Positions 25,007 to 35,198 of a stretch of 64,000 nt of DNA are shown piece after piece (position 1 is the first letter of the stretch; every line of letters starts with the position of its first letter). A program made the translations under genes and the position numbers. Under the pieces are notes generated by a model, which was given only the letters and a program-made list of their open reading frames with translations, searched no databases and had not been told where the DNA came from. This DNA comes from Streptomonospora alba (GTDB taxonomy: Bacteria; Actinomycetota; Actinomycetes; Streptosporangiales; Streptosporangiaceae), in assembly GCF_000826685.1 (NCBI RefSeq), contig NZ_JROO01000032.1, forward strand, positions 117,173 to 181,172. Reading direction: 5' to 3'.

Positions 25007-25969
25007 GTGCCTGAATCCGACCGCGGTGTGCTCCTGGGAGCCGGCGCGTACCTGATGTGGGGTCTGTCGACCCTCTACTGGCCGCTCGTGTCCGCCGCCG
25101 GGGCCAGTGAGGTGATCGCCCACCGCATGGTGTGGTCGCTGCTGACCGTGCTGGCGCTGCTCGCCCTGCGCTCGCACTGGCGGTGGCTCCTGCCGCTGCT
25201 GCGCCGACCGCGCCGACTGGCGATGCTCGCCGGGGCCGCCGCGGTGATCTCGGTGAACTGGGGACTGTTCGTCTACACCGTCAACAGCGGCCAGACCAGC
25301 CAGGCGGCGCTGGGCTACTTCATCAACCCGCTGGTCAGCGTGCTCGTGGGCGTGCTGTTCTTCGCCGAACGGCTGCGCCGCGCTCAGGTGGCCGCGGTGG
25401 TGCTCGGCGCGGCGGCCGTCGCGGTGCTGAGCGTGGCCTACGGCGGCGTGCCGTGGCTGTCGCTGGGGATGGCGTTCTCCTTCGCCACCTACGGCGCGCT
25501 GAAGAAGCTCATCGGACTGGACGGGGTGGAGAGCCTCACGGCCGAGACCCTGCTGCTGTTCCTTCCGGCCAGCGGCTACATCCTGTTCCTGCAGGCCACC
25601 GGTGCGGGCACGTTCGTCGGCGTTTCGCCCTGGCACACCGCCGCGCTGGTGGGCTCGGGGGTCGTCACCGCCTTGCCGCTGCTGGCGTTCGGCGCCGCCG
25701 CCAGCCGCATCCCCCTGAGCATGCTGGGGCTGCTGCAGTTCATCGTTCCGGTGATGCAGTTCCTGTTCGCCTGGCTGCTGTTCAACGAACAGATGCCGCC
25801 CAGCCGGTGGTTCGGCTTCGGAATCGTGTGGTGTGCGCTTGTGGTGTTCGTCACCGACATGCTGCGGCACAACGCCGGTGCGCAGCGCGCGGCGGGCGGC
25901 CGCCGGGGCGCCGCGCCGCCCGAGCGGCCGGACGGGGCCGTGGAGCCGACGACCGACCCGAAGGCGTAG
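25007..25969 (+). CDS. rarD: RarD-type EamA drug/metabolite transporter
   Basis: The 320-residue protein has ten hydrophobic segments arranged as two EamA repeats, with RarD hallmarks GAYLMWGLSTLYWPLV at the start, EVIAHRMVWSLL near residue 35, SVNWGLFVYTVNSGQTSQAALGYFINPLVSVL near 84 and the C-terminal SRWFGFGIVWCALVVF. RarD members are linked to chloramphenicol sensitivity in Pseudomonas but substrates remain unclear. Start is GTG 25007. The soluble tail after residue 290 is Gly/Ala/Arg-rich. It converges with the PRC-barrel gene. Confidence 0.9.
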   Translation: MPESDRGVLLGAGAYLMWGLSTLYWPLVSAAGASEVIAHRMVWSLLTVLALLALRSHWRWLLPLLRRPRRLAMLAGAAAVISVNWGLFVYTVNSGQTSQAALGYFINPLVSVLVGVLFFAERLRRAQVAAVVLGAAAVAVLSVAYGGVPWLSLGMAFSFATYGALKKLIGLDGVESLTAETLLLFLPASGYILFLQATGAGTFVGVSPWHTAALVGSGVVTALPLLAFGAAASRIPLSMLGLLQFIVPVMQFLFAWLLFNEQMPPSRWFGFGIVWCALVVFVTDMLRHNAGAQRAAGGRRGAAPPERPDGAVEPTTDPKA

Positions 25970-25992
25970 GCACCGCCTTTCGGCGGCGGCCC

Positions 25993-26595
25993 TCAGGCTC
26001 CGTCGCCGCGGCGGTCCTGCGGGTACTCACCGGCGCCCTCCCACATCCGGTCGGCCTCGGCCTCCCCCGGCTGGGGACGTTCGCCGGAGGGCTCCCAGAT
26101 CGGCTGCGGCTCGGTCTGCTGCGCGGCGACCCCGGACCGAGCCGCCGTCCGCGGGTCGCCCTGCTGCGGCTGCTCGTCCGCGTCCCCGGCAGGGCCGCCG
26201 GTCGGCTGGGACTCCTCGGGCTCGGGGCGCGCGTGCCGGCCGCGCGGGCGGGCGGCCTGCTCGGGGATGCGCTGGCCGGGGATCTCGGGGTTCAGGCCGT
26301 AGTGGGCGTAGACCCGGTCCTCCTGCTCCGCCGAGATGTGCTGGTCGACGTCGAAGCTCGGCGCGCCCTTGATCTTGTTGCGCGACCAGGGCACCTGCAG
26401 CGAGTCGTAGGCCATCTCCGCACCCACCAGCGGCACGAGGTTCTCGCGCGAGCCGAACAGGCCTGTGCGCACGGTGATCCACTTCGCCACATCGGTCTGG
26501 TCGTCGAAGAAGACCTGCCCGATCTTGCCGACGGCCGCGCCGTCCTTGTCGACCAGGCGGTGCCCGATCAGCCGCTGGGTCTCCGTCGTTGCCAC
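25993..26595 (-). CDS. PRC-barrel domain protein
   Basis: The 200-residue protein carries a PRC-barrel at its N-terminus (about residues 6-80: RLIGHRLVDKDGAAVGKIGQ, VFFDDQTDVAKWITVRTGLFG, NLVPLVGAEMA and a KIKGAPSFDVDQHISAEQED segment), followed by a disordered, Pro/Glu/Gln-rich tail to the end. PRC-barrels occur in RNA-processing and photosynthetic-reaction-centre proteins; in actinobacteria they are often abundant stress proteins of unknown role. The ATG at 26595 has no strong ribosome-binding site except GGGGGGAAGTGAG. It stands alone. Confidence 0.88.
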   Translation of the reverse strand: MATTETQRLIGHRLVDKDGAAVGKIGQVFFDDQTDVAKWITVRTGLFGSRENLVPLVGAEMAYDSLQVPWSRNKIKGAPSFDVDQHISAEQEDRVYAHYGLNPEIPGQRIPEQAARPRGRHARPEPEESQPTGGPAGDADEQPQQGDPRTAARSGVAAQQTEPQPIWEPSGERPQPGEAEADRMWEGAGEYPQDRRGDGA

Positions 26596-26806
26596 GGCGA
26601 CTCACTTCCCCCCGTATCGCCTGCGAGCCTGTACGGCCGCGCCCGGAGCGCTCGGGGCGCACCGGGGCCGCCAATCGGCAGATTCCCGCAGGTGAAGGGG
26701 GGCATGCGGCACCTAGGGCGACCTTGCCGCCCGATGACCGATTCGTTCCCCGCGCTTTAGCCGAGCTCGGGAGGAGCGCGGCGGCGTGGGCGTGCGGTCA
26801 GCCCGG

Positions 26807-27817
26807 TCAACCGCTGCGCAGCACCGCGTAGTCGCACAGTGCCTCGAACGCCTCGCGCGGTCGGCCCTGCGGCAGCGTGGCCAGCTCCGCGCGCGCCTGG
26901 TCGGCCCACTGGCGAGTGGTGGCCCGTGCCTCGTCGATGGCCGCGTGGGAACGCAGCAGCGACAGCGCCTCCTCGGTCTCGGCGTCGTCGAGCGGACGCC
27001 CCAGCAGTTCGCGCAGCCGCCCGTCCGCGCCGCCGCCCTCGGCAGGGCGCAGCGCATACAGCATCGGCAGGGTCAGCACGCCTTCGCGCAGGTCGGTGCC
27101 CGGCACCTTGCCCGACTCGCTGGAGGTGCCGGTCACGTCCAGGATGTCGTCGGCCAGCTGGAAGGCCATTCCCAGCGCGTCGCAGGCGCGGGTGATCGTG
27201 CGGGTGATCTGCGGCCCGGCGCCGGAGAACATCGCGCCGAACTCGGCGGCGGAGGCGATCAGCGACGCGGTCTTGTCGGAGATGACCCGCAGGTAGTGCT
27301 CAAGCGGGTCGCCGCCTTCCTGGGGTCCCGCGGTCTCCAGGATCTGGCCCTGGACCAGCCGCCCGAAGGTGCGCGCCTGCATCCGCACCGCGTCGGTGCC
27401 CAGATCGGCCAGGATCTCCGAAGCGCGCGCGAACACGTAGTCGCCGGTGAGGATGGCGACGCTGTTGCCCCAGCGCTGGTTGGCGCTGGGCTCGCCGCGA
27501 CGCAGCTTGGCCTCGTCCATCACGTCGTCGTGGTAGAGCGTGGCGACGTGGGTGAGTTCGACCACAGCCGCCGCGCGCACCAGCTCGGGGGCCGTCGGGT
27601 CGCCCAAGTGCGACGCGAGCAGCACGAGCGTGGCGCGGAACCGCTTCCCGCCGGCCGAGAGCAGGTGCGAGGCCGCCTCGGTGATCAGCGGGTCGCTGGC
27701 GGACACCGACTCGCGCAGCAGATTCTCGACGTCGTCCAGAGCTTCCTGGACCTCCTTGGCGAGACCCGCGTCGATACTCGGCAGAGCGAGGAAATCGCTC
27801 GGGACAGCACCGCTCAC
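26807..27817 (-). CDS. Long-chain polyprenyl diphosphate synthase
   Basis: The 336-residue enzyme is a trans-isoprenyl diphosphate synthase: KRFRATLVLLAS near residue 59, first aspartate-rich motif DDVMD (about 95-99), GQILETAGPQ, second motif DDILDVTG (about 222-229). It likely makes the C40-C45 side chain of menaquinone, as expected beside nuo and the MenG and MenJ-like genes. The start is set at GTG 27817, with GGAG spaced 7 nt upstream; an in-frame ATG lies 15 nt earlier. Its position between nuoN and rarD, and the gap to nuoN of 138 nt, suggest an independent transcript or read-through from nuo. Product chain length is inferred. Confidence 0.88.
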   Translation of the reverse strand: MSGAVPSDFLALPSIDAGLAKEVQEALDDVENLLRESVSASDPLITEAASHLLSAGGKRFRATLVLLASHLGDPTAPELVRAAAVVELTHVATLYHDDVMDEAKLRRGEPSANQRWGNSVAILTGDYVFARASEILADLGTDAVRMQARTFGRLVQGQILETAGPQEGGDPLEHYLRVISDKTASLIASAAEFGAMFSGAGPQITRTITRACDALGMAFQLADDILDVTGTSSESGKVPGTDLREGVLTLPMLYALRPAEGGGADGRLRELLGRPLDDAETEEALSLLRSHAAIDEARATTRQWADQARAELATLPQGRPREAFEALCDYAVLRSG

Positions 27818-27955
27818 CTGGAAGCTCCACACGTCAGCAGGCGCGCGATACCTCCGAAACCGGACGTATCGCGCGCTCTCGGGATGAACAAAACCGACTA
27901 GCCAAGTTATCTGACCCTGAATCGGCTGCCAAAGCCACCCACCGCGTGGCAGCGG

Positions 27956-29599
27956 CTACCGTTCGCCCTCGACCGCCGACAACAGGGACTCGCTCTGCTG
28001 CTGCCCCGGCTGGGGAACCAGGTTGTCCAGAACCGGCGAGGGGAAGACGCCGAGCAGGAACGTGGCCGCTACCCCGATGGCGATCGCGGAACCGGTGAAC
28101 GCACCGGCGCGCACGACGATCGGGCCGCCCTCGGCCGGCTCGGTGAAGAACATCAGCACGATGATACGGACGTAGAAGAACGCCGTCACCGCGCTGCTGA
28201 GCACGCCGACCACCACCAGCGGGGTCGCCCCCGCGGCCATGGCGGCCTCGAACACCGCGAACTTGCCGATGAAGCCGCTCGTCAGCGGGATGCCGGCGAA
28301 GGCCAGCAGGAACAGCGCCAGCGACCCCGCCAGCAGGGGCGAGGTGCGGCCCAATCCGGCCCACTGCGACAGCTCGTTGGCCTCGGGGCCGTTCTCGTGC
28401 GTGCGCACCAGGGTGACCACGGCGAAGGCGCCGATGGTGGTGAACCCGTAGGCCGCCAGGTAGAACATCGCGCCGGCCAGGCCCTCGGGGCTGGCCGCCA
28501 CGACCGCGGTCAGCACGAACCCGGCGTGGACGACCGAGGAGTAGGCCAGCAGCCGCTTGATGTCGCGCTGGGTCACCGCGATCACCGCCGCCACCACCAT
28601 CGTCAGGACGGCCACCACCCACAGCATCGGCGCCCAGTCGGCCGCGGAGGGGCCGAAGGGGACGTAGAAGACCCGCAGCAGCGCGCCGAAGGCCGCGACG
28701 AGGGTGCAGGAGGCCATCAGCGCGGTGATGGGGGTGGGAGCGCCCTGGTAGACGTCGGGCTTCCAGTTGTGGAAGGGGACCGCGCCGACCTTGAACAGCA
28801 GGCCGACGGCGACCATCCCGATCCCCAGCAGCAGCAGCGGTCGCCCGCCGCCGTCGGGGAACAGGGGCCCGCCGCCCTCGTCGACGGCAGCGGCGACCTC
28901 GGCGAAGCTCACCGACCCGGCGTAGCCGTAGATCATGGCGATGCCGAACAGGAAGAACGCCGAGGAGAACGAGCCGAGCAGGAAGTACTTCACGGCCGCC
29001 TCCTGGGAGAACAGCCGGCGCCGGCGGGCGAGCCCGCACAGCAGGTACAGCGGCAGGCTCATGACCTCCAGGGCGACGAACATGGTCAGAAAGTCGCCGG
29101 CGGCCGGGAACAGCTGCATGCCCAGCAGGGCGAACAGCACCAGCGGGTAGACCTCGGTGTGCTGGGAGCCGGCCATCACGTGTTCGCGCTCCTCCTCGCT
29201 GCCGGGCACCGCGGCGGCCTGCGCGGCGAACGCGCTCTCGCCGCTGCGGTTCTCCGCGATCAGCAGCAGGCTGATGAAGCCGAGGACCAGCACGGTGCCT
29301 TGGAGGAACACCGATACGGGGTCCACGGCGACGCTGCCGAAGGCGACGCCCACGCCCGCCTCGCCCTCGGGGAGCGAGCCGGTGATCAGGATGGTGAGCA
29401 CGAACGCCGCTCCCACGGCGGCCAGCGCCAGACCGAGCTGGACCGCGCGGCGCCGGGCCGTGGGAACGAACGCCTCGATCAGCACCCCGATGACAGCGGC
29501 GCCGAAGACCACCAGCATCGGCGAAAGCAGCCAGTAGTCGATCTCCGGCGGGTTCTGAGTGATGGCCGGAGCCGCCATCAGCTGCGCGGACGACATCAT
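27956..29599 (-). CDS. nuoN: NADH-quinone oxidoreductase subunit N
   Basis: The 547-residue antiporter-like subunit has about 14 membrane segments and the NuoN signature SLPLYLLCGLARR near residue 181, YGAAGSVSF-type loop, VYQGAPTPITALMASCTLV near 285 and HAGFVLTAVVAASPEGLAG near 346. It is the last nuo gene and translocates protons within complex I. AAGGAGCACGC precedes the ATG at 29599. Between it and nuoM the operon is interrupted by 99-bp repeats. Confidence 0.97.
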   Translation of the reverse strand: MMSSAQLMAAPAITQNPPEIDYWLLSPMLVVFGAAVIGVLIEAFVPTARRRAVQLGLALAAVGAAFVLTILITGSLPEGEAGVGVAFGSVAVDPVSVFLQGTVLVLGFISLLLIAENRSGESAFAAQAAAVPGSEEEREHVMAGSQHTEVYPLVLFALLGMQLFPAAGDFLTMFVALEVMSLPLYLLCGLARRRRLFSQEAAVKYFLLGSFSSAFFLFGIAMIYGYAGSVSFAEVAAAVDEGGGPLFPDGGGRPLLLLGIGMVAVGLLFKVGAVPFHNWKPDVYQGAPTPITALMASCTLVAAFGALLRVFYVPFGPSAADWAPMLWVVAVLTMVVAAVIAVTQRDIKRLLAYSSVVHAGFVLTAVVAASPEGLAGAMFYLAAYGFTTIGAFAVVTLVRTHENGPEANELSQWAGLGRTSPLLAGSLALFLLAFAGIPLTSGFIGKFAVFEAAMAAGATPLVVVGVLSSAVTAFFYVRIIVLMFFTEPAEGGPIVVRAGAFTGSAIAIGVAATFLLGVFPSPVLDNLVPQPGQQQSESLLSAVEGER

Positions 29600-29622
29600 G
29601 CGTGCTCCTTCATCTCGATCGC

Positions 29623-29900
29623 CGCTCCTCGCGCGCTACGCGGACGGCACACACCGGCCCCGCATCGGCGCCGGCCACTCCGCTTGCTCGTCGGGCTCAC
29701 ACGAGCCCCCCACTCGCTCACCGCTCCTCGCGCGCTACGCGGACGGCACACACCGGCCCCGCCTCGGCGCCGGCCACTCCGCTTGCTCGTCGGGCTCACA
29801 CGAGCCCCCCACTCGCTCACCGCTCCTCGCGCTCTACGCGGACGGCACACACCGGCCCCGCCTCGGCGCCGGCCACTCCGCTTGCTCGTCGGGCTCACTC
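29623..29900. repeat. Three 99-bp tandem repeats within the nuo operon
   Basis: Copies begin at 29623, 29722 and 29821, each starting CGCTCCTCGCGC, and differ by only a few substitutions (CGCATCGG versus CGCCTCGG; CGCGCTACG versus CGCTCTACG). The third is cut at about 80 bp by the nuoM stop codon (29895-29897). They fill essentially the whole 295-bp nuoM-nuoN gap. The period is a multiple of three, so each frame runs through. Internal dyads such as GCTCGTCGGGC/GCCC-GAGC could fold as hairpins. Confidence 0.9.
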
Positions 29901-31445
29901 GTGATCCCCTTCCGCCGTCGTCTCCGCCTCTCCGATCGCCGGTTCGGGATCGGTGGCGCCGACGGACTGCATGGTCGCCTCGACGGCGGGGTTGACGACG
30001 TCCAGCAGCGGCTGCGGGTACACCCCGAAGACCACCAGCAGCGCGATCAGCGGCGCGACGGCCAGGGTCTCCCTGGGGGACAGGTCGCGCAGGCGCGACA
30101 GCCCTTCGGGCAGCGGACCGGTCATGGTGCGCTGGTACATCCACAGGATGTAGAGCGCGGCGAGCACCACGCCGATGGAGGCGATGATCGCCGGGACGGG
30201 GTGGAAGGCGTAGGTGCCGATGAACACCAGGAACTCGCTGACGAAGGGGGACAGGCCCGGCAGCGCCAGCCCCGCGAGACCGGACACCAGGAACACCCCG
30301 GCCAGCACCGGAGCCCTGCTCTGCACACCGCGGTAGTCGGCGATCGCCGTGGAGCCCTGGCGTGCGACGAGGAAGCCGACCACCAGGAACAGCGCTCCGG
30401 TGGCGAAGCCGTGGTTGACCATGTACAGCGCCGCGCCCGACTGCCCCTGGGAGGTCATGACGAACACACCCAAGGTGATGAACCCGAAGTGCGACACCGA
30501 GGTGTAGGCGATCAGCCGCATCATGTCGCTCTGGGCGATCGCCAGGATCGCGCCGTAGACGATGCTGACCAGGCTGAGCACCACCACGGGCCAGATGAAC
30601 CAGGTTGCGGCTCCGGGGAACATCTCCAGGCAGTAGCGCAGCATCCCGTAGGTGCCGACCTTGTCCAGAACGCCCACGAGCAGCACCGCGGTTCCCGGGC
30701 GCGAGGAGCCGGCCGCCGCGGGCAGCCAGCTGTGCACGGGCCACATCGGCGCCTTGATCGCGAACGCCACGAAGAAGCCGAGGAACAGCCAGCGCGCGGT
30801 CATCGGGTCGATCCCGGCCAGTGCGCTCTCGGAGCCGACCAGCTCGCTCCACAGGAACGTGCCGCCGTAGACGTAGACGCCGATGACCGACACCAGCATC
30901 AGCAGCCCGCCCAGCAGGCTGAACAGCAGGAACTTGACCGCGGCGGCGCGCCGCTGATCCCCGCGGCCGTAGCGCCCGATCATGAAGTAGACCGGGATCA
31001 GCATGGCCTCGAAGAAGACGTAGAACAGGAAGACGTCGGCTGCCGCGAACACGCCGATCATCATCGCTTCGAGGAGGAGGATCAGCGCGAAGTAGCCCTT
31101 GCCGCCGTCCGGAGTGTCGTCGTTCTCGCGCCACGCCGCAAGCACCACCAGCGGCACCAGCACCGCCGACATCAGGATCAGGACGAGCGCGATGCCGTCG
31201 ACCCCGACCGCGTAGTTGACCCCGAAGCGCGGGATCCACGGGTAGACCTCGGTGAACTGCAGACGCTCGGCGCCGGCGGGGGTGAACTGCGCGGCCATCA
31301 CCGCGACGACCAGCAGGGTCGCCACGGTGGCGCCCAGCGTCACACGCTTGGCGGTCTCGATCCGCTCGCGCGGAAGCGACGCCACCGCCGCGGCGCCCAC
31401 GGCGGGCAGCGCGATGGCGAGGGTGAGCCAGGGGAAGTCGGTCAT
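29895..31445 (-). CDS. nuoM: NADH-quinone oxidoreductase subunit M
   Basis: The 516-residue subunit is the second antiporter-like proton channel of complex I, with NuoM hallmarks FGVNYAVGVDGIALVLILM near residue 79, EAMLIPVYFMIGRYG near 145 and KAPMWPVHSWLPAAAGSSRPGTAVLLVGVLDKVGTYGM near 232 (the conserved Lys). The start ATG follows directly on the nuoL stop codon, so they are translationally coupled. The end is GEAETTAEGDHE, after which the tandem repeats begin. Confidence 0.97.
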   Translation of the reverse strand: MTDFPWLTLAIALPAVGAAAVASLPRERIETAKRVTLGATVATLLVVAVMAAQFTPAGAERLQFTEVYPWIPRFGVNYAVGVDGIALVLILMSAVLVPLVVLAAWRENDDTPDGGKGYFALILLLEAMMIGVFAAADVFLFYVFFEAMLIPVYFMIGRYGRGDQRRAAAVKFLLFSLLGGLLMLVSVIGVYVYGGTFLWSELVGSESALAGIDPMTARWLFLGFFVAFAIKAPMWPVHSWLPAAAGSSRPGTAVLLVGVLDKVGTYGMLRYCLEMFPGAATWFIWPVVVLSLVSIVYGAILAIAQSDMMRLIAYTSVSHFGFITLGVFVMTSQGQSGAALYMVNHGFATGALFLVVGFLVARQGSTAIADYRGVQSRAPVLAGVFLVSGLAGLALPGLSPFVSEFLVFIGTYAFHPVPAIIASIGVVLAALYILWMYQRTMTGPLPEGLSRLRDLSPRETLAVAPLIALLVVFGVYPQPLLDVVNPAVEATMQSVGATDPEPAIGEAETTAEGDHE

Positions 31446-33407
31446 CTAGAACCTCACAGCCAGCGTTGCGACGACGATGGCGGCGCCGAACAGCATCGTC
31501 AGCGCATAGGTGCGGGCGAAGCCCGTCTGCGCGCCGCGCAGCCCTCGGGAACTGTCGCGCACGCTCGTGCCGACCCCGTTGACCAGGCCGTCGACCACCT
31601 TGGTGTCGAAGGCCGACAGCGCCGCGGTGACGGCTTGCCCCGGGCGCATGAGCAGCCCTTCGTTGAGGGCGTTTCCGTAAAGCTCGTTGCGGGCGAAGGC
31701 GGTGACCGGGCCGGGCTCGGGCGCGGTGGCGGGCACCTCGCGCCGGCCGTACATGAACCACGCCACGGCCGCGCCGACCACCAGCATGCCCAGTGCCGCC
31801 AGGCTCGACGGGCTGGTGAACATGGCGGCCAAGTGGAACTCGTGGGCTTCCTCGGGCGCGCCGACGGCGGGCTCCAGGAAGTGCGCGAAGCGGTAGCCGA
31901 ACACCAGGACCGCGCCGAGGACCACCGAGCCCGCGGCCAGCACGATCATCGGCGCCGTCATGGAGCGGGGCGATTCGTGCGGGTGCGCGTCCTCGGCCCA
32001 GCGGCGCTCGCCGAAGAAGGTCAGGATCATCACGCGGGTCATGTAGAACGCGGTCAGCCCGGCACCCACCAGGGCGGCCACGCCGAGTCCGATGCCCACC
32101 GATCCGCCGGAGGCGAACGCGGCCTCGATGATGCCCTCCTTGGTCCACCACCCCGACAGCAGCGGGAACCCGATGATGGCCAGGTAGCCGAGCCCGAACG
32201 TGGCGAAGGTGACGGGCATGGCCTTGCGCAGGCCGCCGTAGCGGCGCATGTCGACCTCGTCGTTCATGCCGTGCATGACCGAGCCGGCGCCGAGGAACAG
32301 CCCGGCCTTGAAGAAGCCGTGCGTGATCAGGTGGGCGATGGCGGCGGCGTAGCCGATCGGCCCGAGTCCGGCCGCCAGGGTCATGTAGCCGATCTGGCTC
32401 ATGGTGGAGCCGGCCAGCGCCTTCTTGATGTCGTCCTTGGCGCACCCGATGACCGCACCGGCCAGCAGGGTCGCGGCGCCGACCACGGCGACGGTCGCCT
32501 GGGCGGCGGGCGCGGCCTCGAAGACCGGACCGGCGCGCACGATCAGGTAGACGCCGGCGGTGACCATGGTCGCGGCGTGGATGAGCGCCGAGACCGGCGT
32601 GGGGCCCTCCATGGCGTCCAGCAGCCACGACTGCAGCGGCAGCTGGGCGGACTTGCCGCAGGCGCCCAGGAGCAGCAGCAGGCCGATCGCGGTGACCGTC
32701 CCTGCGCCCGCCTGGCCGACGGCGTCGAAGACGCCGCTGAAGGCGACGGTGCCGAAGGTGGTGAACATGATCATGACCGCGATCAGCAGACCCATATCGC
32801 CGACGCGGTTGACCAGGAACGCCTTCTTCGCGGCGACCGCCGCGGAGTCCTTGTGCTGCCAGAACCCGATCAGCAGGTAGGAGGCCAGGCCGACCCCTTC
32901 CCAGCCCAGGAACAGCAGCACGAAGTTGTCGGCGAGCACAAGCACGAGCATCGCCGCGACGAACAGGTTCAGGTAGGCGAAGAACCGCCGCCGCCGCTCG
33001 TCGTGGGCCATGTAGCCCACCGAGTAGATGTGGATGAGCGAGCCGACACCGGTGATCAGCAGTGCGAAGCTGATCGAGAGGGGATCCAGCAGCAGCCCCA
33101 CCTCGGCGTCGAACCCGCCCGCGGAGAACCAGGTGTAGACGGGCACCGCGAAGCTGCGCTCCTCGGGTGCGGCGGCCAGGATCTCGAACAGGGCCGCGAC
33201 CGCCCAGCCGAAGCTCGCCAGGGGCAGGGCGGTGCCCAGCCAGTGGCCCCAGCTGTCGGTGCGCCGACCGCCCAGCAGCAGAATGGCGGCGCCGACCAGC
33301 GGAAACGCGATCAGCAACCAGGCGTTGGACAAGACCGCCCCGCTGGCCTGGGAGGTGACAGCGGTCACGTGCTGCTCGGCGGCGAGGGTTATCTCAGACA
33401 CAGCCAC
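31446..33407 (-). CDS. nuoL: NADH-quinone oxidoreductase subunit L
   Basis: The 653-residue subunit is the distal antiporter-like subunit, with a long C-terminal helix. Motifs seen are [28 protein letters not shown] near residue 105, [18 protein letters not shown] near 166, [38 protein letters not shown] near 251 and [16 protein letters not shown] near 334. The ATG at 33407 lies 9 nt after the nuoK stop. It supplies the lateral helix that couples the proton channels. Confidence 0.97.
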   Translation of the reverse strand: MAVSEITLAAEQHVTAVTSQASGAVLSNAWLLIAFPLVGAAILLLGGRRTDSWGHWLGTALPLASFGWAVAALFEILAAAPEERSFAVPVYTWFSAGGFDAEVGLLLDPLSISFALLITGVGSLIHIYSVGYMAHDERRRRFFAYLNLFVAAMLVLVLADNFVLLFLGWEGVGLASYLLIGFWQHKDSAAVAAKKAFLVNRVGDMGLLIAVMIMFTTFGTVAFSGVFDAVGQAGAGTVTAIGLLLLLGACGKSAQLPLQSWLLDAMEGPTPVSALIHAATMVTAGVYLIVRAGPVFEAAPAAQATVAVVGAATLLAGAVIGCAKDDIKKALAGSTMSQIGYMTLAAGLGPIGYAAAIAHLITHGFFKAGLFLGAGSVMHGMNDEVDMRRYGGLRKAMPVTFATFGLGYLAIIGFPLLSGWWTKEGIIEAAFASGGSVGIGLGVAALVGAGLTAFYMTRVMILTFFGERRWAEDAHPHESPRSMTAPMIVLAAGSVVLGAVLVFGYRFAHFLEPAVGAPEEAHEFHLAAMFTSPSSLAALGMLVVGAAVAWFMYGRREVPATAPEPGPVTAFARNELYGNALNEGLLMRPGQAVTAALSAFDTKVVDGLVNGVGTSVRDSSRGLRGAQTGFARTYALTMLFGAAIVVATLAVRF

Positions 33408-33415
33408 GTCGCCTT

Positions 33416-33715
33416 CTAGTGCTTGAGCAGGTTCGCGTCATCCAGCGACGCCGACCTGCGGGTCCGGAAGATCTGCATGATGATCGCCAGGCCCACCACG
33501 ACCTCGGCCGCGGCCACGATCATCACGAAGAACGCGATGACCTGGCCCTCGATGTCGCCGAGCATGCGGGCGAAGGCGACGAACGCCAGGTTGCAGGCGT
33601 TGAGCATGAGCTCGACGCACATGAACACGATGATGGCGTTGCGCCGCACGAGCACGCCGATGGCGCCGATCGTGAACACGATCGCGGCCAGCACGATGTA
33701 GTTCATCGGGTCCAT
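33416..33715 (-). CDS. nuoK: NADH-quinone oxidoreductase subunit K
   Basis: The 99-residue subunit has three membrane helices and carries [45 protein letters not shown] with the conserved Glu in CVELMLN, then [18 protein letters not shown] with the second Glu. The start overlaps the nuoJ 3' end by 13 bp. Confidence 0.97.
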   Translation of the reverse strand: MDPMNYIVLAAIVFTIGAIGVLVRRNAIIVFMCVELMLNACNLAFVAFARMLGDIEGQVIAFFVMIVAAAEVVVGLAIIMQIFRTRRSASLDDANLLKH

Positions 33716-34650
33716 GTGCTCTGGGCCTCCTGTCCGTTGGCGTCGCCGTCGCCGGCGGCCTCCTCGGTGTCCGCGCCGGGCTCACCGGGCTCGCCGGGCT
33801 CGCCGGCGCCCAGCGGGTCGGCTTCCTTGGAGGCCGCGGAGTCGGAGGCGCTGCCGGCCTCGGGGATGGATCCCAGCTGGAAGTCCTTGGGCACGCCCGA
33901 CTGCATGCTGGGGTCGCGTGCGGTGAGCACCGAGTTGAGCGACAGCTCCGACACCGACCCGTCGGGCAGCAGCGCGGGCATGTCGATGGCGTTGTGCCGC
34001 GCGTAGGTGCCCGGGCCCGGCATCGGGGTGGGGTGGTCGCCGCGGATGCGCTCGCGCTGCAGCGTCCGCTGAGTGCGCCGCTTCTTGATCCGGTTGACGT
34101 GGGCGAGCACGAGCGCGCCCAGCACCGCGGTGATCAGCAGGGCGCCGGTGGCCTCGAAGGCGATGATGTAGCGGTAGATCACCTCGGCGCCGATCCAGGG
34201 GACGCTGCCGCCCGCCGCGGCCACTGCCGCGTCCAGGCCGACGGGGGTCACGGCGGTGATGCGGGTGAGCCCCGTCGCCAGCGCGCCGAGGAAGCACAGC
34301 GCCACCACCGCGGTCATCACGCGCTGCCCGCGCAGTGTCTCGACCAGCGAGTCCGCCGAGCTGACGCCCACGAGCATCAGCACGAACAGGAACAGCATCA
34401 GCACCGCGCCGGTGTAGACGACGATCTGCACGATCATCAGGAACGGCGCTTGGTTGATGCCGTAGAAGCACGCCAGGCCGAGCATGACGACGGCCATCAG
34501 CACCGCCGAGTGCACGGGCTTGCGGCTGAAGACCACGCCGACGGCGGCGAGGACGATCACCGTGCCGAGGATCCAGAAGGCGGTGGCCTCTCCGCCCCCG
34601 ATGGGAGTACCCGGCGCCGCGGAGGCGCCGGCGAGGATGTCGGCGCTCAC
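33703..34650 (-). CDS. nuoJ: NADH-quinone oxidoreductase subunit J
   Basis: The 315-residue subunit has five membrane helices in its first 180 residues ([46 protein letters not shown], ending with HVNRIKKRR). The remaining 135 residues form a soluble, Pro/Gly/Asp/Glu-rich tail (residues about 185-315) not present in the enterobacterial protein but common in actinobacterial NuoJ. The GTG start at 34650 overlaps the nuoI stop by GTGA. Confidence 0.95.
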   Translation of the reverse strand: MSADILAGASAAPGTPIGGGEATAFWILGTVIVLAAVGVVFSRKPVHSAVLMAVVMLGLACFYGINQAPFLMIVQIVVYTGAVLMLFLFVLMLVGVSSADSLVETLRGQRVMTAVVALCFLGALATGLTRITAVTPVGLDAAVAAAGGSVPWIGAEVIYRYIIAFEATGALLITAVLGALVLAHVNRIKKRRTQRTLQRERIRGDHPTPMPGPGTYARHNAIDMPALLPDGSVSELSLNSVLTARDPSMQSGVPKDFQLGSIPEAGSASDSAASKEADPLGAGEPGEPGEPGADTEEAAGDGDANGQEAQSTWTR

Positions 34651-35198
34651 CTGCTCGCCTCACCCTCGGGTCGGGGCACCTCGGCGGCCTGGGCCGGGGT
34701 GGCGCCGTTGCGGTAGTACTCCTCCTCGGTCTCGCCCAGGCGCATGGGGTGCGGGGGCGCTTCCATGTCCTCCAGCAGCGGCGCGAGCAGCTGCTCCTTG
34801 GTCCAGATGAGGCTCTCGCGCTCGTCGTCGGCGATCTCGTACTCGTTGGTCATGGTCAGCGCCCGGGTGGGGCAGGCCTCGACGCAGAGTCCGCACAGGA
34901 TGCAGCGCAGATAGTTGATCTGGTACACGCGGCCGTAGCGCTCACCCGGGGAGTAGCGCTCCTCGTCGGTGTTGTCGCCGCCCTCCACGTAGATGGCGTC
35001 GGCCGGGCAGGCCCAGGCGCACAGTTCGCACCCGATGCACTTCTCCAGACCGTCGGCCCAGCGGTTGAGCTGGTGCCGGCCGTGGAAGCGGGGCGCGGTC
35101 GCGCGCTTGACCTCGGGGTAGTTGGTTGTCGGCACCTTCGTGAACATGGTGTGGAAGGTGACGCCGAACCCCTTTACGGGGTTGAGCCAGTCAAGCAC
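34647..35198 (-). CDS. nuoI: NADH-quinone oxidoreductase subunit I
   Basis: The 183-residue subunit holds the two 4Fe-4S clusters N6a and N6b, bound by [12 protein letters not shown] near residue 56 and [12 protein letters not shown] near 96. It connects the hydrophilic arm to the quinone chamber. GTG 35198 is chosen as the start because GGAGGTTACCG lies immediately upstream; the frame is open earlier. It ends RPEGEASR and overlaps nuoJ by GTGA. Confidence 0.96.
   Translation of the reverse strand: MLDWLNPVKGFGVTFHTMFTKVPTTNYPEVKRATAPRFHGRHQLNRWADGLEKCIGCELCAWACPADAIYVEGGDNTDEERYSPGERYGRVYQINYLRCILCGLCVEACPTRALTMTNEYEIADDERESLIWTKEQLLAPLLEDMEAPPHPMRLGETEEEYYRNGATPAQAAEVPRPEGEASR

Noticed and set aside
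29623..29900. The 99-bp repeats as a CRISPR array
   Set aside because: There are no short direct repeats separated by unique spacers; the whole 99-bp unit is repeated and there are no cas genes.
29559..33419. Open frame of 1286 codons on the plus strand opposite nuoL/nuoM
   Set aside because: It is antisense to the clear nuoL and nuoM genes and has His/Gln/Arg/Gly-rich low-complexity sequence typical of a GC-rich shadow frame.
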